Assembly: GCA_016183655.1 (NCBI GenBank)
Contig: JACPEH010000009.1
Coordinates: 1 to 64,000 of the forward strand
DNA length: 64,000 nucleotides
Direction: 5' to 3'
Source of the DNA: Rhodocyclales bacterium
GTDB taxonomy: Bacteria; Pseudomonadota; Gammaproteobacteria; Burkholderiales; Rhodocyclaceae
In this document: piece by piece, positions 8,090 to 16,952 of the stretch
How the letters are laid out: every line of letters starts with the position of its first letter
How positions within the stretch are numbered: the stretch's first letter is position 1
The notes under the pieces: generated by a model
Database searches by the model: none
What the model was told of the DNA's origin: nothing
What the model saw: the letters and a program-made list of their open reading frames with translations, nothing else
Translations under genes and position numbers: made by a program

Positions 8090-8425
8090 ATGACGGCCGC
8101 CACCGAATTCCTGCAAAGCGAACCCGTCCGTGCCGAGATCGACGCGCTGCCGGGCGCCGTCGTCGTCGAGTTCGGCGCGCCCTGGTGCGGGCATTGCCGG
8201 GCGGCCGTGCCGCTGGTGACGACGGCGCTGGCCGCCTATCCGCAGGTGATGCACCTGAAGGTCGAGGATGGCCGCGGCCAGCCGCTCGGCCGCTCGTTCC
8301 GCGTCAAGCTGTGGCCGACGCTGGTCTTCCTGCGCGACGGCGTCGAGGTGGCGCGGCTGGTGCGGCCGATCGATGCGGCGCCGATCGCCGAAGCGCTGGC
8401 GGCGCTGACGCGGGAGGCGGCATGA
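8090..8425 (+). CDS. Thioredoxin-family protein
   Basis: A 111-residue thioredoxin-fold protein with the redox motif WCGHC (Cys33 and Cys36) and the cis-proline segment KLWPTLVFL. WCGHC is more typical of oxidising PDI-like members than the WCGPC of classical thioredoxin. No signal peptide is present, so it should act in the cytoplasm. The gene starts four bases after the radical SAM stop and its stop overlaps the next start (ATGA), so the three genes are probably translated together. A role in reducing the radical SAM enzyme or its neighbour is an inference from linkage. Confidence 0.85.
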   Translation: MTAATEFLQSEPVRAEIDALPGAVVVEFGAPWCGHCRAAVPLVTTALAAYPQVMHLKVEDGRGQPLGRSFRVKLWPTLVFLRDGVEVARLVRPIDAAPIAEALAALTREAA

Positions 8426-9108
8426 GCGACGTCGACTTCTCGGCGCTCGACGCTGCCGGCCTCAACCTGCAGGCGGTGTTCGACCTCGCCGCGCTGCCGG
8501 CGGCGATGCGCGAAGTGCTCGACCCGGGCGGTCGCTACCGCCAGCTGATCCTCTTCGGCCACGGCGGCCGGACGCTGTGGCAACGGGTGCAGGCCGCCGG
8601 GCTGCAGTCCGAGCACCCGATCGACGATTTCTGCATCGCCACCGTCGAGGCCTGGTTCGCCGCCGAGCTGCCGGGCTGCGCGCATTCGCTGGTCTATCCC
8701 GGCGACGCGCCGGTCGGCCTGCAGGCGCTCGGCCGGCTGGCCGGCTGGCACCACGAATCGCCGTTCCGCGTCGGCATCAACGCCGAGTGGGGTTCGTGGT
8801 TCGCCTACCGCGTGCTGCTGCTGGCCGACAGCGCACTGGCGCCGACGCCGCCGCTGCGCGGCGAGTCGCCGTGCGTCGCCTGCACCGACCAGCCCTGCGT
8901 CGCGGCCTGCCCGGCCGGGGCGCTCGCGGAACGCGAGTTCTCGCTGGCGAAGTGCATTGCCTACCGCCGGCAGCCGGACTCGCGCTGCCGCGTCACCTGC
9001 GTCGCCCGCACCCGCTGCCCGGTGCGCCCCGAGCACCGCTACGACGACGACCAGATCGCGCACAGCTATTCGCGTTCGCTGGCGATGATCGAGCGCTGGG
9101 GCGGTTGA
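8422..9108 (+). CDS. 4Fe-4S cluster protein, third gene of the radical SAM unit
   Basis: A 228-residue protein. The central part carries a ferredoxin-like cysteine set (CVACTDQPCVAACPAGAL), spaced C-x2-C-x4-C-x3-CP, and three or four more cysteines follow (CIAY..., CRVTC, RCPV), enough for a second cluster. The N-terminal 140 residues resemble the iron-sulphur half of epoxyqueuosine-reductase-like proteins only loosely. It begins inside the thioredoxin stop codon (ATGA) and is likely an electron carrier or partner for that unit. I do not know the precise family. Confidence 0.7.
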   Translation: MSDVDFSALDAAGLNLQAVFDLAALPAAMREVLDPGGRYRQLILFGHGGRTLWQRVQAAGLQSEHPIDDFCIATVEAWFAAELPGCAHSLVYPGDAPVGLQALGRLAGWHHESPFRVGINAEWGSWFAYRVLLLADSALAPTPPLRGESPCVACTDQPCVAACPAGALAEREFSLAKCIAYRRQPDSRCRVTCVARTRCPVRPEHRYDDDQIAHSYSRSLAMIERWGG

Positions 9109-9117
9109 GCGTCGCCT

Positions 9118-10056
9118 TCAGGAAAGCTCCGCGCGCACCGGTGCGGCCGCGCCCCCGGCCGGGGAGCGGCTCGCCGGCTTGAGTACCGCCAGCAGCACGC
9201 CGGCGGCGGCAAGCGCGATGCCGCCGAAGGCCGCGGCTTCGATCGTCTGCCCGAACAACAGGTAGGCGGTGATCGCCGTGCTCACCGGCATCAGGTAGAA
9301 GACGCTGGCGACGCGGCTGACCTCGCCGCGCTGGATCAGGAGGCCGAGCAGCGTGACGGCGCCGACCGAGACCGGCACCGCCATCCACAGCAGCGCGACG
9401 ACGAATTCCCCGCTCCACTCGACCGTTCCCGATTCGAACAGCGCGGCGCCGGCGAACATCGGCAGCGCGCACAGCGCGTGCTGGACGGTGCTGCCGGTGA
9501 GGGCGTTCATCCGCGGGCAGTAGGCCTTCTGGTAGAGGTTGCCGGCCGACATGCCGACCAGGCCGAGCACCGACAGCAGCGCCGCGTCGAGGTAGGCGGG
9601 GTCGACCAGCAGCCGCCCGCGCAGCACCAGATAGACGCCGGCCAGTCCGAGCAGCAGGCCCAGCCATTGCCGCGGCGAGACGCGCTCGCCGAGCAGCGGG
9701 CCGGCGCCGAGCGCGACCAGGATCGGATGCAGCGCGATGATCAGCGCCGAGACCGCGGGCGGCACGCCGAGCGCGAGGCTGTAGAAGACGCTGGCCGAGA
9801 AGACGGCGATGCCGAGCAGCCCGGCGACGCCGATGTGCAGCGTCTCGCGCAGGTCGCGCGGCCACGGCGCGCGCAGCGCCCGCGCAATCACGGCGAGGAT
9901 CAGCGCCGCCAGCGCGAAGCGCAGGCCGAGGAAGATGAATGGTTCGGCGTGCGGCAGGCCGAGGCGGGCGCCGACGAAGCCGGAGCCGGACAGCGCGACG
10001 AAGAGCAGCGGCAGCGCCGCCGGCGCGCCCGCGGGACGACTGCCGTCGCCGCTCAC
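9118..10056 (-). CDS. EamA-family (DMT) membrane transporter
   Basis: A 312-residue protein with about ten hydrophobic helices in two repeats, as in drug/metabolite (EamA) transporters. GSGFVGARLGLPHAEPF near the start and AGVYLVLRG at the first repeat end fit the family. It probably exports small metabolites; the substrate is unknown. The GTG start at 10056 overlaps the stop of the tautomerase gene (GTGA), so the two are translationally coupled. The 3' end is only nine bases from the convergent 4Fe-4S gene. Confidence 0.85.
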   Translation of the reverse strand: MSGDGSRPAGAPAALPLLFVALSGSGFVGARLGLPHAEPFIFLGLRFALAALILAVIARALRAPWPRDLRETLHIGVAGLLGIAVFSASVFYSLALGVPPAVSALIIALHPILVALGAGPLLGERVSPRQWLGLLLGLAGVYLVLRGRLLVDPAYLDAALLSVLGLVGMSAGNLYQKAYCPRMNALTGSTVQHALCALPMFAGAALFESGTVEWSGEFVVALLWMAVPVSVGAVTLLGLLIQRGEVSRVASVFYLMPVSTAITAYLLFGQTIEAAAFGGIALAAAGVLLAVLKPASRSPAGGAAAPVRAELS

Positions 10057-10466
10057 AGCGTCGCTCCCGGGTGCCGCGACGCCTGCGTGCGCCCGGCGTA
10101 GCCCCAGTTTTCCGCCGGCAGCTCGCGGATGACGACGTAGCTCGCTTCCGGCACGCCGCCCAGCGTCTCGGTCAGCAGCGCATGCGCGGCGGCGATCATG
10201 CGCGCCTTTTCCGCCGGCGTGTTGGTGCCGGCGGTGATGGCGATCTCGCAGTGCGCCGGCGTCGTGCCGGGGGCGGCGTCGCCGACGCGGGCCAGCGCTT
10301 CGCCGCCGATGTGCCAGGCGGCGCCGTCCTTGCACTCGACCAGCACCGCCGTGACCTCGCGCCGCTTGCCGAGGAGGTCGACGATCAGGTCGGTGGCGCG
10401 ACGGCCCAGTTGCTGCTGCACGGCGGCCGCCACCGGCTGGCCGAGGGTGATGTGGATGAAGGGCAT
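10053..10466 (-). CDS. Tandem 4-oxalocrotonate-tautomerase-like protein
   Basis: A 137-residue protein starting MPFIHITLGQP, so Pro2 becomes the N-terminal catalytic proline after methionine removal. The chain looks like two fused tautomerase units: the first ends in WHIGG, and the second (CEIAITAGTNTPAEKARM onwards) ends in ENWGYAG, a signature of 4-oxalocrotonate tautomerases. The second unit lacks its own N-terminal proline. It heads a two-gene unit with the EamA transporter and is divergent from a LysR regulator, its probable controller. The natural substrate is unknown. Confidence 0.8.
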   Translation of the reverse strand: MPFIHITLGQPVAAAVQQQLGRRATDLIVDLLGKRREVTAVLVECKDGAAWHIGGEALARVGDAAPGTTPAHCEIAITAGTNTPAEKARMIAAAHALLTETLGGVPEASYVVIRELPAENWGYAGRTQASRHPGATL

Positions 10467-10526
10467 GGTCGTTCTCCTGGGGGTTGATCCGGACCCACTC
10501 TAGCGGCTACGATGAAATTGCAAAAA

Positions 10527-10545
10527 TTGATTAATCTGCGATCAA
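10527..10545. promoter_or_regulatory. Probable LysR-regulator binding site between divergent genes
   Basis: TTGAT and ATCAA form an inverted repeat around nine bases, and the inner GATTAATC is itself self-complementary. It lies 61 bases upstream of the tautomerase start and 15 bases upstream of the LysR start, where a LysR-type protein usually binds. Confidence 0.5.
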
Positions 10546-10559
10546 AATACGGAATGAAA

Positions 10560-11456
10560 ATGATGCGAAATCGCCACCTGGACCCCGAGGCGCTGCGTGC
10601 GCTGGTCGCCATCGCCGACACCGCCAGCTTTTCCGCCGCCGCGCAGCAGCTCGGGCGGACGCAGTCGGCGGTCAGCCTGCAGATCAAGCGCCTGGAGGAG
10701 TCGCTCGGACAGACGCTGCTGCGCCGCGTGCAGGGGCGGGTGGACGGGGCAACGGCCGAGGGGCAGGTGCTGCTCGCCTATGCGCGCGAGATCCTGCGCC
10801 TGAACGACGAGGCCTGCGCCAGCATCGCCCAGGACACCGCCGTCGGCACGCTGCGCGTCGGCCTGCCGGAGGAGCTGATGGAGAGCGTGTTTCCGGCGGC
10901 GATGGCGCGCTTCCGCGCGCTCTATCCGCGCATGCGCCTGCTGGTCCGCGCCGACGCGGCCGCACGGCTGCGCGATGCGCTGGACGCCGGCGAGCTCGAC
11001 CTGATCGTGTTCAAGCACTGCGGTGGCGCCCAGCCGCGCCAGACGATGCTGCTCTGGCAGGAGCCCTTGTTGTGGGTGGCCGGCGAAGCCCACGCCGCGG
11101 GCTTGCCGGGGGCCATGCCGACGCCGCTGCCGCTGGCGCTGTTCGGCGAAAACTGCGTCTTCCGCGTGGCGGCGACGGCGGCACTGGCGAAAGCGAAGCG
11201 CGAATGGCTGCTGGCCTACACCGGCAGCAGCCTGGCCGGCCTGCGCCATGCGGTGCGCCATGGGCTGGGCCTCACCGTGCTGCCGCGCAGCCTGCTGCAG
11301 CCCGGCCTGTGCGTCGTCGACAAGGGGCTGCCGCCGCTGCCGGAGGCGCGCATCCTCGGCGCGCTGGCGAGTGCGCCGCATCCCGCCGGCGAACGGTTGC
11401 TGGCCTTGTTTGCCGAGGAGATTGCCGGCCAGCGCGGCATGCTGGCCGCGGCCTGA
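10560..11456 (+). CDS. LysR-family transcriptional regulator
   Basis: A 298-residue LysR-type regulator: an N-terminal winged helix-turn-helix (LRALVAIADTASFSAAA...QSAVSLQIKRLEE) and a two-lobed effector domain starting near VGTLRVGLPEE. The ATG at 10560 has GGA six bases upstream; an earlier ATG at 10512 would place the start before the inverted repeat that I take as the operator. It is divergent from the tautomerase-EamA pair and probably regulates it and itself. The inducer is unknown. Confidence 0.88.
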   Translation: MMRNRHLDPEALRALVAIADTASFSAAAQQLGRTQSAVSLQIKRLEESLGQTLLRRVQGRVDGATAEGQVLLAYAREILRLNDEACASIAQDTAVGTLRVGLPEELMESVFPAAMARFRALYPRMRLLVRADAAARLRDALDAGELDLIVFKHCGGAQPRQTMLLWQEPLLWVAGEAHAAGLPGAMPTPLPLALFGENCVFRVAATAALAKAKREWLLAYTGSSLAGLRHAVRHGLGLTVLPRSLLQPGLCVVDKGLPPLPEARILGALASAPHPAGERLLALFAEEIAGQRGMLAAA

Positions 11457-11546
11457 GCTGGCGCGGCTGCCACGCCGGCTCTTTGTTCGCTGCTGGGGAG
11501 CCGTGGGGCGGTGATGGAGCCGTCGGTGGCTTTACGACCGCGCTGG

Positions 11547-11567
11547 ATTCCGGGACGAGCCCGGAAT
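11547..11567. repeat. Short palindromic repeat between convergent genes
   Basis: ATTCCGGG and CCCGGAAT are perfectly inverted around ACGAG in the gap between the LysR gene and the MFS gene. The wider text (CTGGATTCCGGG...GGAATGAC) resembles a family of dispersed intergenic palindromes known from many proteobacterial genomes. It could also act as a bidirectional terminator, but it lacks T-runs. Confidence 0.5.
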
Positions 11568-11584
11568 GACGCGGGGGACGGGCG

Positions 11585-12763
11585 TCAGGCCGGTGGGGGC
11601 GGGCGCCGCCACAGCGGCGCCAGTCCGAGCAGCCCGAGCAGCGGGCCGGGCAGCAGCAGCCAGGCGATGCTCAATCCCCAGTCGTCGAGCAGCCGGGTGG
11701 CCAGCGCGATGGCGCCGACGGTGATGGCGAAGCCGAGCGAGTTCTGGATCGCCAGCGCGCTGCCGACGATCTCCGGCGGGCAGGCCTTGGCCGACAGCGC
11801 CGAGAACTGCGGCGAATCGGCGACGACGCTCATTCCCCACAGCAGCAGCACGGCGAACGTCAGCGTCGCCGGGGCGTTGCCGAGCAGCGGGAAGGCGAGG
11901 CAGCAGGCGGCGGAGGTGGCCAGCGCCACGGCGGCGACGCGGGCGCTGCCGAAGCGCGGCGTCAGTTGGCCGCCGAGCACGCAGCCGAGGCCGCCGATGC
12001 CGATGACGGCAAAGGCCAGCGCGGCGACGCCGACGCCGAGCGCCTCGGGCAGCCCGGCGCGGACGAGCAGCATCGGCGTGAGCGTCCACATCGCGTAGAG
12101 CTCCCACATATGGCCGAAGTAGCCGAAGGCCGCTGCGCGGAAATCGGGAATGGTGAAGGCGCGGAAGACGCCGCCCAGTGACAGGTGGGCGGTGCCGGCG
12201 CGACGCTTCAGGTGCGGGCCGTCGCCGAGGCGGAAGATCATGATCGCGGCGACGACGGCCAGCGCCGACGCGACGAGGATCGGCGCCTGCCATGGCCAGG
12301 CCGCGCCGAGCGCGCGGATGCCCTGCGGCAGCGAGGTGCCCAGCGTCAGCATGCCGACCAGCCAGGCCAGCGCGGCGCCTGCGCGCTGCGGTTCCCAGCT
12401 GACGACGAGCTTCATGCCGAGCGGGTAGACGCCGGCGAGGCTGAGGCCGACGGCGAAGCGGTAGAAGAGTCCGGAATTCACGTCGCCGGCCAGCGCGGCG
12501 AAGCCGGCGTTGGCGGCGGCGCCGAGCAGCGCGCAGACGGCGAAGATACGGCTGGCCGGAAAGCGGTCGGCCAGCCCGCTGACGGCGAAGGTGAGCGTGC
12601 CGAGGATGAAGCCGAGCTGGGTGGCGTTGGTCAGTGCGCCGATGTCGGCGGGGCCGGCGCCCCATTGCCGCATCAGGTCGTCGGCGGCGCTGTTGGCCGA
12701 AAACCAGAGCGAGGTGCCGAACAGCTGGGCGAGGACGATGACGGCGATCGGGTGGCGGACCAT
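11585..12763 (-). CDS. Major facilitator superfamily transporter
   Basis: A 392-residue protein with about 12 hydrophobic helices. After helix two comes [11 protein letters not shown], a variant of the MFS loop 2-3 motif (GxxaDRxGrr). The N-terminal [12 protein letters not shown] segment is shared by a group of poorly characterised MFS permeases. The substrate cannot be deduced. Two adjacent ATG codons are available (12766 and 12763); the inner one has AAGGA at better spacing. It follows glnS by 40 bases on the same strand and may be co-transcribed. Confidence 0.85.
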   Translation of the reverse strand: MVRHPIAVIVLAQLFGTSLWFSANSAADDLMRQWGAGPADIGALTNATQLGFILGTLTFAVSGLADRFPASRIFAVCALLGAAANAGFAALAGDVNSGLFYRFAVGLSLAGVYPLGMKLVVSWEPQRAGAALAWLVGMLTLGTSLPQGIRALGAAWPWQAPILVASALAVVAAIMIFRLGDGPHLKRRAGTAHLSLGGVFRAFTIPDFRAAAFGYFGHMWELYAMWTLTPMLLVRAGLPEALGVGVAALAFAVIGIGGLGCVLGGQLTPRFGSARVAAVALATSAACCLAFPLLGNAPATLTFAVLLLWGMSVVADSPQFSALSAKACPPEIVGSALAIQNSLGFAITVGAIALATRLLDDWGLSIAWLLLPGPLLGLLGLAPLWRRPPPPA

Positions 12764-12803
12764 CATCGTCCTTGCAGGTTTGCCGGGCCGCTTGCCTGGC
12801 GAT

Positions 12804-14615
12804 TTACTTGGCCGGCTTCGCCGACCACGAATCCTTCAGCGTCACCGTGCGGTTGAACACCGGCGCGCCGGCCTTCGAATCGACGCGGTCGGCAACGAAG
12901 TAGCCATGGCGCTCGAACTGGAAGCAGTCCTCGGCCTTGGCCTCCTTCAGCGACGGTTCGAGCTGCGCGGTGATGGTCTGCTTCGAATTCGGGTTGATGT
13001 CGTCGAGGTAGTCGCGCTCCAGACCTTCCGGGTCGCCTTCGCGCCGGGCGCCCGGCGCTGGCACGGCGAACAGGCGGTCGTAGAGGCGCACTTCGGCGGT
13101 GTAGCCGTGCGCCGCGGAGACCCAGTGCAGGTTGCCCTTGACCTTGACGCTGTCGGCGCCCGGCGTGCCGGACTTGGTGTCGGGCAGGTATTCGCACAGC
13201 ACCTTCACCACCTTGCCCGCCGCATCCTTCTCGCAGCCGGTGCATTTGACGATGTAGCCGTATTTCAGGCGGGCCATGTTGCCAGGGTAGAGGCGATGGA
13301 AACCCTTGCTCGGTTCTTCCATGAAGTCCTCGGCCTCGATCCACAGCTCGCGCGAGAAGGGCATAGTCCGCTTGCCGAGTTCCGGCTTCAACGGGTGGTT
13401 CGGCGCGAAGGCCTCTTCCGTCTGCCCTTCCGGGTAGTTGGTGATGACCAGCTTCAAGGGGTCGAGCACGGCGACGCGGCGCTCGGCCGATTCGTTGAGC
13501 ACTTCGCGGAAGCAGTCTTCGAAGACGATGTAGTCGATCAACGAATCGTGCTTGGAGACGCCGATGCGCTCGGCGAACAGGCGGAAGCCTGCCGGCGTGT
13601 AGCCGCGGCGGCGGGCGCCGACCAGCGTCGGCATGCGTGGGTCGTCCCAGCCGGCGACGTGCTTTTCCTCGACCAGCTGGATCAGCTTGCGCTTGGAGAG
13701 CACGACGTAGGTCAGGTTCAGCCGCGAGAACTCGATCTGCTGCGGCAGCGGGCGCTGCAGCAGGCCGCCCTCGGCCAGCCGCTCCAGCAGCCAGTCGTAG
13801 AACGGGCGCTGGTCCTCGAATTCGAGCGTGCAGATCGAGTGCGTGATGTTCTCCAGCGCGTCCTCGATCGGGTGGGCGAAGGTGTACATCGGATAGACGC
13901 ACCACTTGTCGCCGGTGTTGTGGTGCGTGGCGTGGCGGATGCGGTAGATGGCCGGGTCGCGCAGGTTGATGTTGGGCGAGGCCATGTCGATCTTCGCGCG
14001 CAGGATGTGGGCGCCGTCGGCGAATTCGCCGGCCTGCATGCGCTTGAACAAGTCCATGCTCTCGGCTGCGCTGCGCTTGCGGTAGGGGCTGTCGATGCCG
14101 GCCTGGGTCAGCGTGCCGCGGTTCAGCCGCATCTCGTCGGCGCTCTGGCTGTCGACGTAGGCGTGGCCGGAGGCGATCAGGTATTCGGCGAATTGCACCA
14201 TCCAGTCAAAGTAGTTCGATGCGTAGTAGAGGTTGTTCTCCCCGGCGGTTTCCCACGAGCAGCCGAGCCATTTCACCGCATCGACGATCGAGTCGACGTA
14301 TTCCTGCTCTTCCTTCTCCGGGTTGGTGTCGTCGAAGCGCAGGTGGCAGCGGCCGCCGTACTGCTCGGCCAGCCCGAAGTTCAGGAGGATCGACTTGGCG
14401 TGGCCGAAGTGCAGGTAGCCGTTCGGCTCGGGCGGGAAGCGGGTGCGGATCTTCGCCGGGTCGAGCGGGGCCGCGGCGTGGTCGGCGGCGGTACCGGGTT
14501 GGCCGGCCCAGCGGCGCTGGGCGTGCTTGCCGGCGGCGAGGTCGGCCTCGACGATGTTCTTGATGAAGTTGGCGGCGGCAGCGGGTGCGGCGACAGGCGT
14601 ATTTTCTTTGGACAT
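12804..14615 (-). CDS. glnS: Glutaminyl-tRNA synthetase
   Basis: A 603-residue class I aminoacyl-tRNA synthetase that charges tRNA-Gln with glutamine. The HIGH-type motif is YLHFGHAKS (residues 67-75) in the context [11 protein letters not shown] typical of GlnS, and the KMSKS-type loop is VLSKRKL. It is about 50 residues longer than the E. coli enzyme. Part of the extra length is an N-terminal extension, and part is an insert with a CTGC pair near [12 protein letters not shown] in the anticodon-binding beta-barrel region. It is essential housekeeping and the best anchor gene in this stretch. Confidence 0.97.
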   Translation of the reverse strand: MSKENTPVAAPAAAANFIKNIVEADLAAGKHAQRRWAGQPGTAADHAAAPLDPAKIRTRFPPEPNGYLHFGHAKSILLNFGLAEQYGGRCHLRFDDTNPEKEEQEYVDSIVDAVKWLGCSWETAGENNLYYASNYFDWMVQFAEYLIASGHAYVDSQSADEMRLNRGTLTQAGIDSPYRKRSAAESMDLFKRMQAGEFADGAHILRAKIDMASPNINLRDPAIYRIRHATHHNTGDKWCVYPMYTFAHPIEDALENITHSICTLEFEDQRPFYDWLLERLAEGGLLQRPLPQQIEFSRLNLTYVVLSKRKLIQLVEEKHVAGWDDPRMPTLVGARRRGYTPAGFRLFAERIGVSKHDSLIDYIVFEDCFREVLNESAERRVAVLDPLKLVITNYPEGQTEEAFAPNHPLKPELGKRTMPFSRELWIEAEDFMEEPSKGFHRLYPGNMARLKYGYIVKCTGCEKDAAGKVVKVLCEYLPDTKSGTPGADSVKVKGNLHWVSAAHGYTAEVRLYDRLFAVPAPGARREGDPEGLERDYLDDINPNSKQTITAQLEPSLKEAKAEDCFQFERHGYFVADRVDSKAGAPVFNRTVTLKDSWSAKPAK

Positions 14616-14707
14616 GTGATCGGCAGGGGCGGGGCCGCGGCAGGGCGGCGATGTCGAATTCTAACAGGCCGCCGGGGCGCCTGCGGCGCGGGCAGGGCTT
14701 GCCCCGT

Positions 14708-15307
14708 TCACTGCCACTTTTCGGTCGAGCGCCGGAATCTTTCGAGGAGGTCCGGGTCGTGCTTCTGGCTCTCTTCCTTGCTCAGGATCGCCATCACCTC
14801 GGCGTGCGTCCGCGCGCGGTGGTAGGGCCGGGGCGTGGCCATCGCGTCGTAGCTGTCGACGATCGACAGGATGCGCGAGAGCAGCGGCACGGCGGTGCCG
14901 GCGATCCCGTCCGGGTAGCCGCTGCCGTCGAAGCGTTCGTGGTGGTGGCGGACGACGGTCGCCACCTCGCTCATGCCGTCCTGCTCGATCGCGCGCAGGA
15001 TGCGCTCGCCGCGGATGGGGTGGGTCTTCATCACTTCCCATTCGTCGGCGTTGAAGCCGCCGGGCTTCATCAGCACGTGGTCGGGGATGCCGATCTTGCC
15101 GATGTCGTGCATCTCGGCGGCGATGCCGAGCAGGCGCAGTTCCTGCGTCGACAGGCCACACTCGAGGCCCAGTTCCCGCGCCAGCGTCGCCACCCGGTCG
15201 CTGTGCTCGCGGGTGCGTCCGTCGCGTTCGTCGAGCGCGGCGATCAACATCCGGGCGAACTGTTCCGGCGTCTGGTCGTCGTCGGCCGGGCGGATGAGTT
15301 CGGTCAT
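14708..15307 (-). CDS. HD-GYP domain protein (cyclic-di-GMP phosphodiesterase type)
   Basis: A 199-residue protein made almost entirely of an HD-GYP domain. The metal-binding His67-Asp68 lie in MHDIGKIG, followed by the HHHERFDGSGYP motif at 121-132. HD-GYP enzymes hydrolyse cyclic-di-GMP to GMP. No receiver or sensor domain is attached. It lies downstream of a larger HD-GYP response regulator on the same strand, 109 bases away, so it may be a paralogue arising by duplication of that domain. Its start has no other good candidate. Confidence 0.88.
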   Translation of the reverse strand: MTELIRPADDDQTPEQFARMLIAALDERDGRTREHSDRVATLARELGLECGLSTQELRLLGIAAEMHDIGKIGIPDHVLMKPGGFNADEWEVMKTHPIRGERILRAIEQDGMSEVATVVRHHHERFDGSGYPDGIAGTAVPLLSRILSIVDSYDAMATPRPYHRARTHAEVMAILSKEESQKHDPDLLERFRRSTEKWQ

Positions 15308-15416
15308 GATCGATCCTCTGCAGCCGCCGGTGCCGAAGCGGCGAAGGCGGATGTTTCCGGTGAGACCGCGCCGGGCGGCTGCCGGTTCCTTGCCGTGGGC
15401 GGAGGCCGCGCGGGGC

Positions 15417-16952
15417 TTACATTGCGAGGGTGACGCCCTGTCGTGACGACTCGATGTGGCGGTCGAAGTCGCCGCGGCGAAGGATGGTCAGGAAGGCGGC
15501 GACGACGGCCGGGTCGAACTGCGTTCCCGCCCCCGATTCCAGCGCCGACATCGCCGCGTCCAGCGTCCACGGGCTCTTGTACGGGCGCGGGCTCATCAGT
15601 GCGTCGAAGACGTCGACCACCGAGACGATTCGGGTGGCCAGCGACAGCTCGCGGGACGGGCGCCCTTCCGGGTAGCCCTTGCCGTCCCAGCGTTCATGGT
15701 GGCAGTAGGCGATTTCGCGCGCCTGCGCCATGAACTGGTCGTGCGCGAGGATCGAAGCGCCGATGTGGGTGTGGCGCTGGATCTCGGCGAATTCCTCCGG
15801 GGTCAGCGGCCCCGGCTTCTGCAGGATGGCGTCGGAGATGCCAACCTTGCCGACGTCGTGCAGGCGGCTGGCCTTGCCCCAGATCTCGGCCTCCTCCGGC
15901 GAGATGCCGAGTTCGACGGCGACGGCGCGGGTGTAGTGATCGATGCGCGAGATGTGGCCGCCGGTGGTCTTGTCCTTGAACTCGGCGACTTCGGCCAGCA
16001 TGTCGATGGCGTGGTCGAAGGATTCCTGGACTTCAAGGTGCAGGCGCTTGTTTTCCAGCGCGCTGGAGCACTGGTGCGAGAGCACCTGGATCAGGTCGCG
16101 GTCCGACGTGGTGAGCGGATTCTGCGCCTCGATGTAGACGAAGCCGACCGGGTTGGCGGCAATGGTCAGCGGGATCACCATCACCCGGTCCGAATTCACC
16201 GCGTCGGTCTTGCCCGTGCGGATCAGCGCGGTGCAGTAGTCGCGGATGTCGTCGAAGCGCTTGCTGTCGGCGAAGCCGCCGCAGGCCGCGCGGACGCTGA
16301 TTTCCTGCCCGTCGAGGGTGGCCACGACGCCGTCGAGGGTGCCCAGGCAGCTGGTTTCGGAGAGGTGGCAGAGGCCGACGATCTGCGTCAGGATGCCTTC
16401 GAAGAACTGGTTCAGCGGCGTGTTGGCCAGGCGATAGATGTCCGGCGCCGCCGACAGTACGTGCGAGAGGCCGAGCCGGTTGAGGTCGATCGTCTTCAGG
16501 TCGCGGTAGGACTTGATCGCGGTGCGCACCGTCGTGTACAGCCGGGTGGTGGTCAGCTCGGTCTTGTCCTTGTAGTCGTCGATGTCGTAATGGTCGATGA
16601 CGAAGCGCTCGGGGGCGATGCCCGGCTGGCCGGTGCGGATGACGATGCGCAGCATCTGGTTGTGCAGCTCGTTGCGGATGTACTCGACCAGGCGCAGTCC
16701 GGCGTCGTCGGTTTCCATGACGACGTCGATCAGCGCGACGGCGATGTCCGGATGCTCGGCGAGCAGCGCGCGCGCCTCGTAGGCGGAGCGGGCGGGCAGG
16801 ATGTCGATCTCTCGGCCGGCGAAGCGGAAGCCTTTCAGGTTGAGCTGCGTGAGCGCGATGACGTCCGGCTCGTCGTCGACGACGAGCAGCTTCCAGTTCG
16901 GCACTTGAGGGGGGGAGAGTGCGTCCGGCTTGTTTCCCTTGACCAGCTTCAT
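15417..16952 (-). CDS. Response regulator with DUF3369 and HD-GYP output
   Basis: A 511-residue protein. A receiver domain comes first (LLVVDDEPD acidic pair, phospho-acceptor Asp in ALIDVVME near residue 79, then IRTGQPG). A DUF3369 sensory segment spans roughly 160-310. An HD-GYP domain follows with LHDVGKVG and HHERWDGKGYP. It should hydrolyse cyclic-di-GMP when phosphorylated or dephosphorylated. The ATG overlaps the stop of the upstream kinase gene (ATGA), which makes that kinase its partner. A longer frame runs upstream but only as an overlap with the kinase. Confidence 0.92.
   Translation of the reverse strand: MKLVKGNKPDALSPPQVPNWKLLVVDDEPDVIALTQLNLKGFRFAGREIDILPARSAYEARALLAEHPDIAVALIDVVMETDDAGLRLVEYIRNELHNQMLRIVIRTGQPGIAPERFVIDHYDIDDYKDKTELTTTRLYTTVRTAIKSYRDLKTIDLNRLGLSHVLSAAPDIYRLANTPLNQFFEGILTQIVGLCHLSETSCLGTLDGVVATLDGQEISVRAACGGFADSKRFDDIRDYCTALIRTGKTDAVNSDRVMVIPLTIAANPVGFVYIEAQNPLTTSDRDLIQVLSHQCSSALENKRLHLEVQESFDHAIDMLAEVAEFKDKTTGGHISRIDHYTRAVAVELGISPEEAEIWGKASRLHDVGKVGISDAILQKPGPLTPEEFAEIQRHTHIGASILAHDQFMAQAREIAYCHHERWDGKGYPEGRPSRELSLATRIVSVVDVFDALMSPRPYKSPWTLDAAMSALESGAGTQFDPAVVAAFLTILRRGDFDRHIESSRQGVTLAM

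Noticed and set aside
12510-14825. A 771-codon plus-strand frame opposite glnS
   Set aside because: Shadow of the glutaminyl-tRNA synthetase gene, which has HIGH and KMSKS-type motifs on the minus strand.
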